DNA of 21,601 nucleotides from CAZWVM01 sp964637705 (GTDB taxonomy: Bacteria > UBA8481), in the NCBI GenBank assembly GCA_964637705.1, contig CAZWVM010000042.1:1-21601 (forward strand), given 5' to 3'. Numbering within the stretch: position 1 is the first letter of the stretch; each line of letters begins with the position of its first letter. Shown here piece by piece: positions 1 through 7,201 of this stretch. The notes under the pieces were generated by a model, which made no database searches, had not been told where the DNA came from, and saw only the letters and a list, made by a program, of their open reading frames with translations. The translations under genes and the position numbers were made by a program.

Positions 1-282
1 GCGGGGCACGAGCACGAGATCGAGGAGAAGGTGCGGGCGATCGAGAACATCGACAGGGAGATCGTCGGACGGCTGGTGGCGCAGGTGCCGGATCTCGCGA
101 TCCTCTGCGTCCCCGATCACCCGACCTACCTCGCGACGGGCAAGCACGGCGCCGCGCCCGTGCCCTTCCTGCTTTCCGACACGAGGAATCCGCGGAGCGG
201 CCCCGCGACCTTCTGCGAGAAGACCGCCTCGGGTACGCCCGTGCCGGGCGGCGAGCCGTTCCGGAGGCTGATGGAGCTGTAG
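1..282 (+). CDS. apgM: 2,3-bisphosphoglycerate-independent phosphoglycerate mutase, archaeal type (3' end)
   Basis: The reading frame is open from the first base to a TAG at 280-282, so only the C-terminal 93 residues are present. They match the end of the archaeal-type cofactor-independent phosphoglycerate mutase (alkaline-phosphatase superfamily, metal-dependent), which interconverts 3- and 2-phosphoglycerate in glycolysis and gluconeogenesis in the cytosol. The visible signs are a helix with AIENIDREIVG, then the strand ILCVPDHPT with the conserved Asp-His metal-site pair, a histidine further on (KHGAAPVPFLL), and a closing G-x-x-F-x-x-L-M-x-L tail typical of the family's end. In many family members the DHPT motif is followed by a Thr-His pair, here replaced by Lys-His. 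The next gene begins 82 bp downstream with its own ribosome binding site. Family assignment is from remembered motifs. Confidence 0.8.
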   Translation, partial: AGHEHEIEEKVRAIENIDREIVGRLVAQVPDLAILCVPDHPTYLATGKHGAAPVPFLLSDTRNPRSGPATFCEKTASGTPVPGGEPFRRLMEL

Positions 283-364
283 CGTTTCACAGGGGGCGAT
301 GAATCGGCCGTTCCGAACCTCGGGGCCGGACCATCCTTTCCGAGTCACGACAAGGAGATTCGCG

Positions 365-982
365 ATGATCAGTTTCATGCCGAAGGAAGAGAACTACTTC
401 CGGTTTTTCGACCTGATGGCCGCTGAGATCACGAAGTGCACGAACTCCATGAAAGCCTTGTTCGACGACTTCGACCATCATGTCGAGCACGCGGACGCGA
501 TCCGCGGCATCGAACACTCGTGCGACAACATCACGCGCGACATCATCCTCCACCTGAACAAGACCTTCATCACGCCCTTCGACCGGGAGGACATCCACGA
601 GCTGGCCTCGACGCTGGACGACATCGTGGACAAGATGGACTGGGGCGCGCGGCGGACGGTGCTCTACCAGGTGAAGGAGTCGAACGCCTTTGCCCGCCGC
701 ATGTCGGACGTCCTCGTCCGGATCGCGCCGATCCTCGAGAAGGCCGTGAACGCCCTCGGGAAGAACGACCGCACCATCCTCGAGCTTTGCAACCGGATCC
801 ACGTTCTGGAGAGCGAGGGGGATTCCGTACACCACGACGCGGAACGGGATCTCTTCTCCGGGAACAAGGACGCGGTCGAGATCATCAAGTGGAAGGAACT
901 CTACGATGCGCTCGAGCGGTCGATCGACAAGTGCGACGACTGCGCGAACGTCATCGAGGCCATCATCCTGAAGCAGGGTTAG
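365..982 (+). CDS. DUF47 family (PhoU-like) phosphate transport accessory protein
   Basis: This is a 205-residue, mostly helical cytoplasmic protein of the DUF47/TIGR00153 family, distantly related to PhoU. Members commonly sit directly upstream of PiT transporters and are thought to modulate them. Two PhoU-like halves can be seen, each with acidic, metal-binding-type helices: around residues 40-80 (HADAIRGIEHSCDNITRD and FDREDIHELASTLDDIVDKMDW) and at the C-terminus (LESEGDSVHHDAERDLF, ALERSIDKCDDCANVIEAI). The ATG at 365 was chosen because AAGGAG lies at 352-357 with 7-bp spacing. An in-frame ATG at 299 would add 22 residues unlike the family and has no comparable site. The stop is 14 bp before the transporter start, which implies an operon. 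Confidence 0.88.
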   Translation: MISFMPKEENYFRFFDLMAAEITKCTNSMKALFDDFDHHVEHADAIRGIEHSCDNITRDIILHLNKTFITPFDREDIHELASTLDDIVDKMDWGARRTVLYQVKESNAFARRMSDVLVRIAPILEKAVNALGKNDRTILELCNRIHVLESEGDSVHHDAERDLFSGNKDAVEIIKWKELYDALERSIDKCDDCANVIEAIILKQG

Positions 983-996
983 GGGAGGACGCCTCC

Positions 997-2004
997 GTGT
1001 CCGTCACGGCTCTCATCGTCGTCATCATCGTCATGGCCCTGGTCTTCGATTACACGAACGGCTTCCATGACGCGGCCAACTCCATCGCCACGGTGGTTTC
1101 GACGAGAGTCCTGACCCCGGGCAAGGCCGTCGCCCTGGCCGCCTTCTTCAACTTCATCGCCGCCTTCTTCTTTCACACCCACGTTGCCGCCACCATCGGA
1201 AAGGGCCTGATTCACATCGAACATGTCAACGAGTGGGTGATCCTGTCCGGACTCGTGGGCGCCATCGTGTGGAACCTGATCACGTGGTATCTGGGACTGC
1301 CCACGAGTTCCTCCCATGCCCTCGTGGGCGGCTACGCCGGCGCCGCGATCGCCCGATCCGGTCTTGACGTGCTCATGTGGTCGCCCTGGCCCAAGGGCTG
1401 GGCCGGAACCGTTTCCTTCATCGTCATTTCCCCTCTCATGGGCATGATCCTCGGTTTTCTTCTCATGGTCGGGGTCTCCTGGATCTGCCGCCGGAAGGCC
1501 CCGTGGCAGGTGGATCGCACCTTCCGGTGGCTCCAGGTCTCCTCGGCGTCGCTCTACAGCCTTTCGCACGGCTTGAACGACGCGCAGAAGACGATGGGCA
1601 TCATGATGGCGGCGCTGATCATCGGAGGACACTACGTGAAGGCGGCGGAACCTCCGCTCTGGGTGATCCTCTCGGCGCACACGGCCATCGCACTCGGAAC
1701 CCTCTCGGGAGGCTGGCGGATCGTCAAGACCATGGGCTCCAGGATCACCAAGCTCCAGCCCGTCGGGGGATTCTGCGCCGAGACGGGCGGCGGGATCACG
1801 ATCATCATCGCGTCGTTCCTGGGAATTCCCGTTTCGACGACCCACACGATCACCGGCGCGATCGTCGGCGTCGGCTCGACGAAGCGGCTCTCGGCCGTCA
1901 AGTGGGGCGTGGCGGGCCGCATCGTCTGGGCCTGGATCCTCACCATCCCCATGGCCGCTCTCATCGCGGCCATCGCCTACGGAATCCTTTCGCGATTCGA
2001 GTAG
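997..2004 (+). CDS. PiT family inorganic phosphate transporter
   Basis: This 335-residue integral membrane protein belongs to the PiT (PHO4) family of low-affinity phosphate symporters driven by protons, sodium or metal-phosphate. Both halves of the duplicated family signature are present: FDYTNGFHDAANSIAT near residues 17-32 and SLSHGLNDAQKTMGIMM in the second half. The PTSSSHALVGG and PVSTTHTITGAIVGVG segments repeat the same S/T-S-H element in inverted halves. About ten hydrophobic segments are visible, separated by a cytoplasmic loop (CRRKAPWQVDRTFRW). Start: a GTG at 997 preceded by GGGGAGGA at 982-989; the frame is open further upstream, but that stretch only overlaps the DUF47 gene and reads as arginine/histidine-rich noise. 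It is probably cotranscribed with the DUF47 gene as a phosphate uptake unit. Confidence 0.92.
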   Translation: MSVTALIVVIIVMALVFDYTNGFHDAANSIATVVSTRVLTPGKAVALAAFFNFIAAFFFHTHVAATIGKGLIHIEHVNEWVILSGLVGAIVWNLITWYLGLPTSSSHALVGGYAGAAIARSGLDVLMWSPWPKGWAGTVSFIVISPLMGMILGFLLMVGVSWICRRKAPWQVDRTFRWLQVSSASLYSLSHGLNDAQKTMGIMMAALIIGGHYVKAAEPPLWVILSAHTAIALGTLSGGWRIVKTMGSRITKLQPVGGFCAETGGGITIIIASFLGIPVSTTHTITGAIVGVGSTKRLSAVKWGVAGRIVWAWILTIPMAALIAAIAYGILSRFE

Positions 2005-2031
2005 GATGAGGGGCGGGCAGTCCTCTCGCGC

Positions 2032-2060
2032 TTGACGCTCGCGTTCATCTGCCCTATCTT
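2032..2060 (+). promoter_or_regulatory. sigma-70-type promoter of the tRNA-Tyr gene
   Basis: TTGACG at 2032-2037 and TATCTT at 2055-2060 are separated by exactly 17 bp. Transcription would begin around 2067, a few bases before the mature tRNA at 2072. The position and near-consensus -35 make this a convincing housekeeping promoter, and show that the tRNA does not depend on readthrough from the phosphate genes. Confidence 0.7.
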
Positions 2061-2071
2061 CTTGCGGTCCC

Positions 2072-2157
2072 GGAGGGATACCGAAGCGGCCAAACGGGGC
2101 GGGCTGTAAACCCGCTGGCTCACGCCTTCGAAGGTTCGAATCCTTCTCCCTCCACCA
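2072..2157 (+). tRNA. tRNA-Tyr (GTA anticodon), CCA encoded
   Basis: This is a class II tRNA with a long variable arm. The 7-bp acceptor stem pairs GGAGGGA (2072-2078) with TCCCTCC (2147-2153), followed by discriminator A and an encoded CCA (2155-2157). The anticodon stem GCGGG/CCCGC (2099-2103 with 2111-2115) encloses loop CTGTAAA, with anticodon GTA at 2106-2108, i.e. tyrosine. The TTCGAAT of the T arm is at 2135-2141. All accessory-looking DNA begins just past its 3' end, the usual arrangement when integrative elements use a tRNA gene as attachment site. I did not find a second copy of the tRNA 3' end inside this window. Confidence 0.95.
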
Positions 2158-2205
2158 TTTAAACTTCTGATTTACCGTGAGTTGACTTTTCCGGCCTCCG
2201 TTTCA

Positions 2206-2225
2206 TCTGGCACCGTCTGGCACCG
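2206..2225 (+). repeat. perfect tandem duplication of a 10-mer at the island edge
   Basis: TCTGGCACCG occurs twice head to tail (2206-2215 and 2216-2225), about 50 bp past the tRNA end. The stretch 2158-2275 carries no gene. Such short direct repeats next to a tRNA may be arm-type binding sites or relics of an attachment site. This is only a suggestion from position. Confidence 0.35.
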
Positions 2226-2275
2226 GAAGACAGAGACGGTCGTATCACATGCACGAGCAGGCGACCAATTTACCC

Positions 2276-2890
2276 CTAGTTAAGTTTCTTCCGGAGTCCA
2301 GTGTAGACGCAAGGAGATCCGGTCGTGTTGAAAATTTCGCGTTTCGTTCCACTGATCTGCACGATGACGTCGCCCTGACATGGAGTTCGTTTCCTTCTGG
2401 TGACATAATGCCGCAGGAAGGGGCGCGCTGCGGGATCAAAGCGGTCTTCCTCTAAATTCATAGAATTCTCACAATGCCTGGACATCCCCGTACAAAACGG
2501 CGCAATTCCTAATTTGTCCGCGAGATCGAGGGTTTCAAAATGCGGGTGAGAACTTCCGTTTGCCGAAATGATAAGTATGTGGTCTCTATTTGATGCGAGC
2601 AAATAGTCAAATAGGTCACGCGTGTTGTTATACCTTGAGCCGTGATGGGGTGCCTTTAGAATCGTGACTCCGATATTTTCTTTTGCTCCATTCCGTCTCA
2701 TATACCCTCGATGTTCTTTCCATTGACTGAGAGTGGAGTCGCCAGCCAGGAGAATCATCTCACTTCCTGCGACAATTCCAACTACAACTGATGATTCATT
2801 GCTTGTCTTGAAGGCGTCGAGTTCGAAATCTTCACTCATGATAAGGCTATGAAGTTCGCCGCGAAGTCTCTTGAGTGGAGACTTCGCCAA
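2276..2890 (-). pseudogene. metallo-beta-lactamase-fold hydrolase, C-terminal fragment
   Basis: The frame encodes the second half of a metallo-beta-lactamase-fold protein of the ComEC/Rec2-like type. It shows a strand ending in the metal-ligand Asp (MILLAGDSTL), then the KAPHHGSRYNN histidine motif, then IISANGSSHPHFETL with the final His. The first half, which should carry HxHxDH, is absent. Reading upstream on the minus strand, the homology stops about where the 6.6-kb repeat begins (2879). The frame's first codon (TTG at 2890) already lies inside the ATPase gene in another frame, and an internal ATG is at 2839. The gene is therefore a 3' remnant truncated by the event that placed repeat copy 1 here. 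It is more AT-rich than the chromosome to its left. Confidence 0.7.
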
Positions 2891-3848
2891 GATGTGCGTC
2901 CTTCAGGATCTCTTCGAGATCGTCTCGATCCGCAAGCGATTCGAACTTGATGTTCGATTCAGCTTTCTGCGCAATCACGATCTCCTCGGGATGATCCTTG
3001 AACAAATCGAGGAGATAGGGGGAATGGGTTGTGGCGACGACCTGAACCGGGGCGCGTTTCTCGCCGAACGCTTCAGGATAACTTAGGCGATATAGCGCTT
3101 CCTTGATCTCTCGAAGCAGACGAGGATGGATGCCGCGATCAGGTTCTTCGAAGCAGATCACAGGAGGCGGTGAGGGCAGATAGCAAAGAGTGAGTATGGC
3201 GATGGCGATCAACGTTCCTTGGGAAAGATTCGTAGCCGGAATCGCGTGATGTCCTTCACGCATTCTAAGCTTGATTGAACGGTGCCCTACTGATGGTGTA
3301 TCGAAAAGAATCTGGTCGAACTCAGGGAGCCATCTGGCGAGTTCCTCATTCAGCGATTGGAAACGTTCTGGCTCTTGATCCCGAAGGCGGTCGAGAACAC
3401 CAGCTAACTGTGCGCCGTTGCTCATTAATTCCATTGCGGGTTTAAGATTTACCGCGGAAGCGATCGCGTTCGGATCCAACGAGTAGATACGAAATCCGGA
3501 GCGGAGATCAGAGAGAGTCTGGTTATGATTTTCTTTCGTCGGAGGAGACACATTTTTCACATCGGCATGACCACCGGGATGCCATCGTGCTTGGGTCTTT
3601 CCTCCTGAGTGGGGCTCGCCCCATTCGATAGTGACGCTTACTTCGATTTTGTCGTGAGCCCCCGAACCGGCCGAAACAAGTTGCCAATAATTTCGTGAGC
3701 CTACGTCACTTACGCCAATGATCCCCTGCAACGCAGTGGTCTTGCCGCTTCCGTTCGGGCCAACAAGAAGCGTGAAAGGCCGCAAGGGAAGGACCGAGTC
3801 ACGAAGCCCCTTGAAGTTCTTGAAGTGCACAGCTTTTATCAGCGGCAT
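2847..3848 (-). CDS. AAA family (OLD-like/ABC-type) ATPase, 3' end replaced (copy 1)
   Basis: This is a 333-residue SMC/ABC-type ATPase of the AAA_15/AAA_21 group. It shows N-terminal FKNFKGLRD, Walker A GPNGSGKTT (residues 30-38), signature LSQG (208-211), Walker B VICFEE (230-235) and an H-loop ATTHSPYLLD (His 275). Such ATPases are paired with nuclease-like partners in phage-defence and toxin-like operons. The gene starts 9 bp after the XRE regulator, so the two are probably cotranscribed from the minus strand. Identity to the second copy ends at residue 323: here the protein finishes with ten unrelated residues (STQETSRRTS) instead of the native WYSGVLGGVPDAP, and the partner gene is missing. 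It is likely non-functional or uncoupled. Starting codon ATG at 3848. Confidence 0.8.
   Translation of the reverse strand: MPLIKAVHFKNFKGLRDSVLPLRPFTLLVGPNGSGKTTALQGIIGVSDVGSRNYWQLVSAGSGAHDKIEVSVTIEWGEPHSGGKTQARWHPGGHADVKNVSPPTKENHNQTLSDLRSGFRIYSLDPNAIASAVNLKPAMELMSNGAQLAGVLDRLRDQEPERFQSLNEELARWLPEFDQILFDTPSVGHRSIKLRMREGHHAIPATNLSQGTLIAIAILTLCYLPSPPPVICFEEPDRGIHPRLLREIKEALYRLSYPEAFGEKRAPVQVVATTHSPYLLDLFKDHPEEIVIAQKAESNIKFESLADRDDLEEILKDAHLGEVSTQETSRRTS
2861..2887. repeat. perfect 10-bp inverted repeat across the left junction of repeat copy 1
   Basis: GCGAAGTCTC (2861-2870) and GAGACTTCGC (2878-2887) are exact reverse complements around a 7-bp centre (TTGAGTG). The first shared base of the 6.6-kb repeat is 2879, so one arm is almost all repeat DNA and the other is flank DNA. 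At the corresponding junction of copy 2 (13148) the left arm is missing. The geometry resembles a tyrosine-recombinase core site, or a foldback-mediated rearrangement breakpoint. Confidence 0.5.
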
Positions 3849-3857
3849 GGTGCGATT

Positions 3858-4214
3858 CTACCCTTCCTTGTGCTGGTTCACAAATGCCGAGACAAATTCG
3901 ACAACCTTGTCCTGTTGGCGTCTCGGCAGCTTCGAAACCTGGTCAAAGAGCTTCCTGACCTTTCCGGCAGGACCGCCGCGCCGCGGGGTTCCATTGATTC
4001 CGAGGATGTCTTCAACGCGCACGCCGAGCGCCTCGGCCATTTTGGGGAGCACATCGGAGCGCGGGGGCTTTTCGTTGAGTTCCCAGAAAGCGATATTCGG
4101 CTGCGGTTCGTCGATGAGGCGGGCGAGTTCATACTGACTCAGGCCGGCCGCGATGCGGAATTCGCGAAGCCGCTCGCCTTGCTTCGGGCGATTCCTTGTG
4201 AGTTTACGTCCCAT
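3858..4214 (-). CDS. XRE family helix-turn-helix transcriptional regulator (copy 1)
   Basis: This is a 118-residue DNA-binding protein. A Cro/C1-type HTH spans about residues 13-70 (LREFRIAAGLSQYELARLI, then PNIAFWELNEKPPRSDVLPKMAEALGV). A basic C-terminal helical tail (KVRKLFDQVSKLPRRQQDKVVEFV) probably dimerises. The ATG at 4214 is preceded by GGAAG at 5-bp spacing. A longer open frame runs upstream to 4619 but crosses the divergent primase gene and its promoter, so it was not used. It likely represses its own operon and the divergent primase through the tandem sites at 4272-4294. Confidence 0.88.
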   Translation of the reverse strand: MGRKLTRNRPKQGERLREFRIAAGLSQYELARLIDEPQPNIAFWELNEKPPRSDVLPKMAEALGVRVEDILGINGTPRRGGPAGKVRKLFDQVSKLPRRQQDKVVEFVSAFVNQHKEG

Positions 4215-4268
4215 ACTTCCATGATACGGGGGGTCTGGGGAAAACTGAGCCGGGACGGAAATTAGACC

Positions 4269-4310
4269 TTGCATAGTAATTAGCATACTAGTTATACTGT
4301 GGCATGTCAA
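4269..4310. promoter_or_regulatory. overlapping divergent promoters with tandem operator-like repeats (copy 1)
   Basis: Plus strand: TTGCAT (4269-4274), an 18-bp gap, TATACT (4293-4298), reading toward the primase. Minus strand: TTGACA (4310-4305), a 17-bp gap, TATGCT (4287-4282), reading toward the regulator and ATPase. The promoters overlap so that both polymerases cannot bind at once. Within them lie two direct repeats of an 11-mer, CATAGTAATTA (4272-4282) and CATACTAGTTA (4284-4294), 9 of 11 bases alike and 12 bp apart, plus the inverted pair TAGTA/TACTA (4274-4278 and 4286-4290). This is a classic layout for a repressor-controlled switch; the XRE protein is the natural candidate. Confidence 0.65.
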
Positions 4311-4374
4311 CCAGAATGCAAATATTCCCTCAGAATCGCTTGACACATCTCGCCCAGAGGAGGCCCTAACGCGG

Positions 4375-6975
4375 ATGAGAATGCAGACGACGACACGGCA
4401 ACGAATCGCGCCACCGCCCGACATCGTGGCTGTGATGGCGGCACATGGCGTGACGCTCTCGGGTTCAGGAGCGGAGCTGAAAGGCCGCTGTCCTTTCCAC
4501 GAGGACGAGACGCCGAGCCTCTCGGTGAACCGCGACAAAGGCGTCTGGCATTGCTTCGGGTGCGGGGCCAAGGGCAACGCGAAGGTCTTCGAGGCAAGAA
4601 TGGGCGGTCGGCTTGTCACGGGCCGCGACCTTATCGAGAAGCGACTCGAGCCGTCCGCGCCGCGCGCCGAGACGGTCGCCGACGTCGGCGCAGTGGTCGA
4701 ACGCGTCGTGACCCTGTATCACGAAGCCCTCGGCCGGAACAAGGCGGCGCTGGAATATCTCAAGGCCCGAGGCCTCGGCGATATGGAGCTTCTGCGCCGG
4801 TATCGAGTCGGCTTCGCTGATGGATCGCTCCGCAAGCTCGCGCCGCCGCGGTCGAACGCCTGGAACTCTCTGCGAGTGCTCGGGTATCTGAACGATCGCG
4901 GCGGCGAGTTCTTCGCGGGGAGGATCGTCTTCCCGATTCATGACGCGACTGGTGCCGTGGTCGGGATGTACGGCCGGCTGCTCGTCGAACGACAGGGCAC
5001 GGTCGTTCATCTCTATCCTCGCGGACCTCATCGCGGTATCTGGAACCGCGAGGGCGCAAAGGCCGCGGCCGCGTCCGGTCAACCTGTGATTGTCTGCGAG
5101 AGCGTGATCGATGCGCTCTCGTGCGTGGCCGCAGGTTTGCCCGGCGCAATCGCGCTCTTCGGCACGAACGGCGTCACGGCCGAGCACATCGAGCTCCTGC
5201 GCGAACTTCGGCCGTCGCGCCTGGTCCTCGCGCTCGACGGCGACAAGGCGGGCCGTGACACCGTGGCCGGGGTGCTCGAGAAGTTCGCGGGTCTTGCGAT
5301 CGAGATTGCGATCGCCAGGTTGCCGGAGGAGAAGGAGCGGAAGGATCCGAATGCGGTTCTGGTGACGATGGGCGCGTCGACACTTCGGGAGTTCATCGAG
5401 AAAGCCGAGGCGGTGCAGACGCTGCCGGCCGCGACGACGTCGCCCTCGGCCGAGCCTGGGCGACTCGAGATACTCGCAAGCGGCGACCTGACCTTCACAT
5501 CTTCCGGCCGCGTGTATCACGTGAAGAACTTCAACGCCTTCGGCTTCGCGCGAATGCGGGCAACGCTCATGCTCGCCAATCAGACAGACGGACAAGTGCA
5601 CATCGACACGCTGGACTTGTATTCGAATCGCGCCCGGGCCGCGTTCATCGCGGATGCGGGCGCGCGGCTCGGGCTCGCGCCGTCCGAAATCGAAGCCGAC
5701 CTTATGAACCTGGTCATGTCGCTCGACGAACACAGGAAGGCCGCGGCCGAGAAGCTGCAGGGGAAGGCGCGCGAGAAGACGCACGTGATGACGCCGGAAG
5801 AGAAGACGGTCGGGATGGATTTCCTCATGGGCTCGGATCTCATCGCCGAGATTGTCCGCGACTGCGAAGCGGTCGGGTACGTCGGCGAACGGAACAACAA
5901 GACGCTCGGGTATCTGATCGCGACGTCGCGGAAGATGCGCGAGCCACTCTCGGCCGTGCTCGTTGCCGGCAGCGGCGCGGGCAAGAGCGCGCTCATGGAC
6001 GTCATCGAGGAGCTGATGCCGCCGGAGGACGTGTATGCCGTCTCCGACCTCACCGACAACGCCCTCTTCTACATGGAACCGGACGAGCTGACGCACAAGC
6101 TGCTCATCATCGCGGAGCGGTCAGGCAGCGAGGATGCGGACTATTCCCTGCGCGAACTCCAGACGAAGCGCGTTCTTCGAAAAGGCGTGGCGATCAAGGA
6201 TCCGGAGAGTGGGCGAATCAAAACGGTGAGAATCGAAGTACGCGGACCGGTCGCCGTGATGGAGTCGACGACGAACCCGCGCATGAATCCGGAGAACGCG
6301 AATCGCTGCTTTGTTCTGCACGTCGACGAGAGCCGGGAGCAGACGGCGCGGATTCAGGAAGCGCAGCGCCGCGCGAAGTCCGCGGCGGCGTTGGAGCGCG
6401 ACGAGGTGCGCGAAGCCGCGATCGTGCGGCATCGCGCGGCGCAGCGGCTGCTTGAGCCGGTCCGCGTCGTGATTCCCTTCGCCGAACGAATCAAGTTCCC
6501 GGCCGAGACGGTCCGCACCAGGCGAGACCACGCGCGGTTCCTGAACCTCATCGAGGCCGTGGCGTTCCTTCACCAGAAGAAGCGGCCGACGAAGGAAGCG
6601 AACGGCCGGCCCTTCATCGAAGCGACCCTCGACGACTACGACACTGCGCGCACTCTCGCCCTCGACGTCCTCACCGCGAACCTCGACGAGCTACCCCGCG
6701 CGAGCCGGAAGCTTCTCGACACGATGGAGGCGACCGCGACGAAGAAGATGCCGGGCAAGCGCGAGGCCGCGATCTTCACGCGGCAGGAACTGGCGGAGGC
6801 CACGGGCTGGACATACGGCCAGGTTCGGGTTGCGCTGGGCTCGCTCATCGACAACGACCATGTCCTCTTCGAGCGGGGAGCCCGTGGCGTGGCGATGTAT
6901 CGACTCGGCGCGGCAATGGCCCGCCCGGAAATCGAGCTTCCTTCAAGTCGTGAAATCTCAAATGCGACCTTGTGA
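4375..6975 (+). CDS. CHC2 zinc-finger/TOPRIM DNA primase fused to a P-loop ATPase module (copy 1)
   Basis: This 866-residue replication protein starts with a DnaG-type CHC2 zinc finger (Cys39, His42, Cys60, Cys63 in CPFHEDETPS and WHCFGCGAKG). A catalytic TOPRIM region follows, with VIVCESVIDALS (Glu242) and LALDGDKAGRD (Asp288, Asp290). The second half holds Walker A GSGAGKS (532-538) and a Walker B-like LLIIAE (576-581), and the protein ends in a winged-helix-like segment (about 802-846, TRQELAEATGWTYGQVRVAL). It probably primes, and perhaps unwinds, the element's own DNA. Ribosome site AGAGGAGG lies at 4356-4363; ATG at 4375 was chosen, and ATG at 4381 is equally possible. It is divergent from the XRE regulator and upstream of the recombinases. 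Codon use is GC3-rich, like the chromosome. Confidence 0.88.
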   Translation: MRMQTTTRQRIAPPPDIVAVMAAHGVTLSGSGAELKGRCPFHEDETPSLSVNRDKGVWHCFGCGAKGNAKVFEARMGGRLVTGRDLIEKRLEPSAPRAETVADVGAVVERVVTLYHEALGRNKAALEYLKARGLGDMELLRRYRVGFADGSLRKLAPPRSNAWNSLRVLGYLNDRGGEFFAGRIVFPIHDATGAVVGMYGRLLVERQGTVVHLYPRGPHRGIWNREGAKAAAASGQPVIVCESVIDALSCVAAGLPGAIALFGTNGVTAEHIELLRELRPSRLVLALDGDKAGRDTVAGVLEKFAGLAIEIAIARLPEEKERKDPNAVLVTMGASTLREFIEKAEAVQTLPAATTSPSAEPGRLEILASGDLTFTSSGRVYHVKNFNAFGFARMRATLMLANQTDGQVHIDTLDLYSNRARAAFIADAGARLGLAPSEIEADLMNLVMSLDEHRKAAAEKLQGKAREKTHVMTPEEKTVGMDFLMGSDLIAEIVRDCEAVGYVGERNNKTLGYLIATSRKMREPLSAVLVAGSGAGKSALMDVIEELMPPEDVYAVSDLTDNALFYMEPDELTHKLLIIAERSGSEDADYSLRELQTKRVLRKGVAIKDPESGRIKTVRIEVRGPVAVMESTTNPRMNPENANRCFVLHVDESREQTARIQEAQRRAKSAAALERDEVREAAIVRHRAAQRLLEPVRVVIPFAERIKFPAETVRTRRDHARFLNLIEAVAFLHQKKRPTKEANGRPFIEATLDDYDTARTLALDVLTANLDELPRASRKLLDTMEATATKKMPGKREAAIFTRQELAEATGWTYGQVRVALGSLIDNDHVLFERGARGVAMYRLGAAMARPEIELPSSREISNATL

Positions 6976-7103
6976 CCTTGCGGGACCTTGCGAAACGAGT
7001 ACGCAAGGTGGGAAGTCGATGAAGGCCAGCGCCTCGCCCCCCGAATTCCCTTCACCTTGCGACCTTGCGGGCGCGAAAAACTCACTGCAAAGAAAACTTT
7101 GCG
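6966..7103. repeat. iteron-like ACCTTGCG repeats between primase and recombinases (copy 1)
   Basis: ACCTTG occurs at 6967, 6975, 6985, 7054 and 7062, with the reverse complement at 7004-7009 and a variant ACTTTGCG at 7096-7103. The 18-bp block at 6967-6984 recurs at 7054-7071 with one mismatch. ACCTTGCG (6985-6992) and CGCAAGGT (7002-7009) form a perfect 8-bp inverted repeat around 9 bp. The array begins inside the last codons of the primase. It could be origin iterons, or recombinase binding sites, since it lies between the replication and recombination genes. Confidence 0.55.
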
Positions 7104-7184
7104 GCGAGGGGAAGTCGGGAGAGCAGCTGGCTCTTAACCAGCGGGTCGCGGAGAGGGCTGGGAAGAGCGGGAAAATCTTTAACC

Positions 7185-7190
7185 TATACT
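7185..7190 (+). promoter_or_regulatory. TATACT -10-like element before the first recombinase (copy 1)
   Basis: TATACT stands 11 bp before the ATG at 7202, in the context CTATACTCC that also precedes the mini-Rhs gene (9169-9177). No convincing -35 is seen. If it is used, the transcript would have a leader of only a few bases. Confidence 0.35.
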
Positions 7191-7201
7191 CCCCGCCGTA
7201 T

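Noticed and set aside
436..996. Long N-terminal extension of the PiT transporter frame
   Set aside because: It overlaps the DUF47 gene and translates to arginine/histidine-rich noise; the GTG at 997 with GGGGAGGA fits the family's usual N-terminus.
3718..4265. Plus-strand open frames of 139 and 146 codons opposite the regulator and ATPase
   Set aside because: They are shadows of two well-supported minus-strand genes, repeated identically in copy 2 because the DNA is identical.
4215..4619. 135-residue N-terminal extension of the XRE regulator frame
   Set aside because: It crosses the divergent promoters and the primase coding region; the ATG at 4214 has a ribosome site and gives a normal-length HTH protein.
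4465..6096. 543-codon open frame on the minus strand opposite the primase
   Set aside because: It mirrors the GC3-rich codons of a well-supported primase, its translation is arginine/histidine-rich without domains, and no ribosome site was seen. The same shadow appears at 14734-16365.
6966..7103. CRISPR array
   Set aside because: The units are only 8-10 bp with irregular spacing and mixed orientation, with no uniform spacers and no cas genes nearby.
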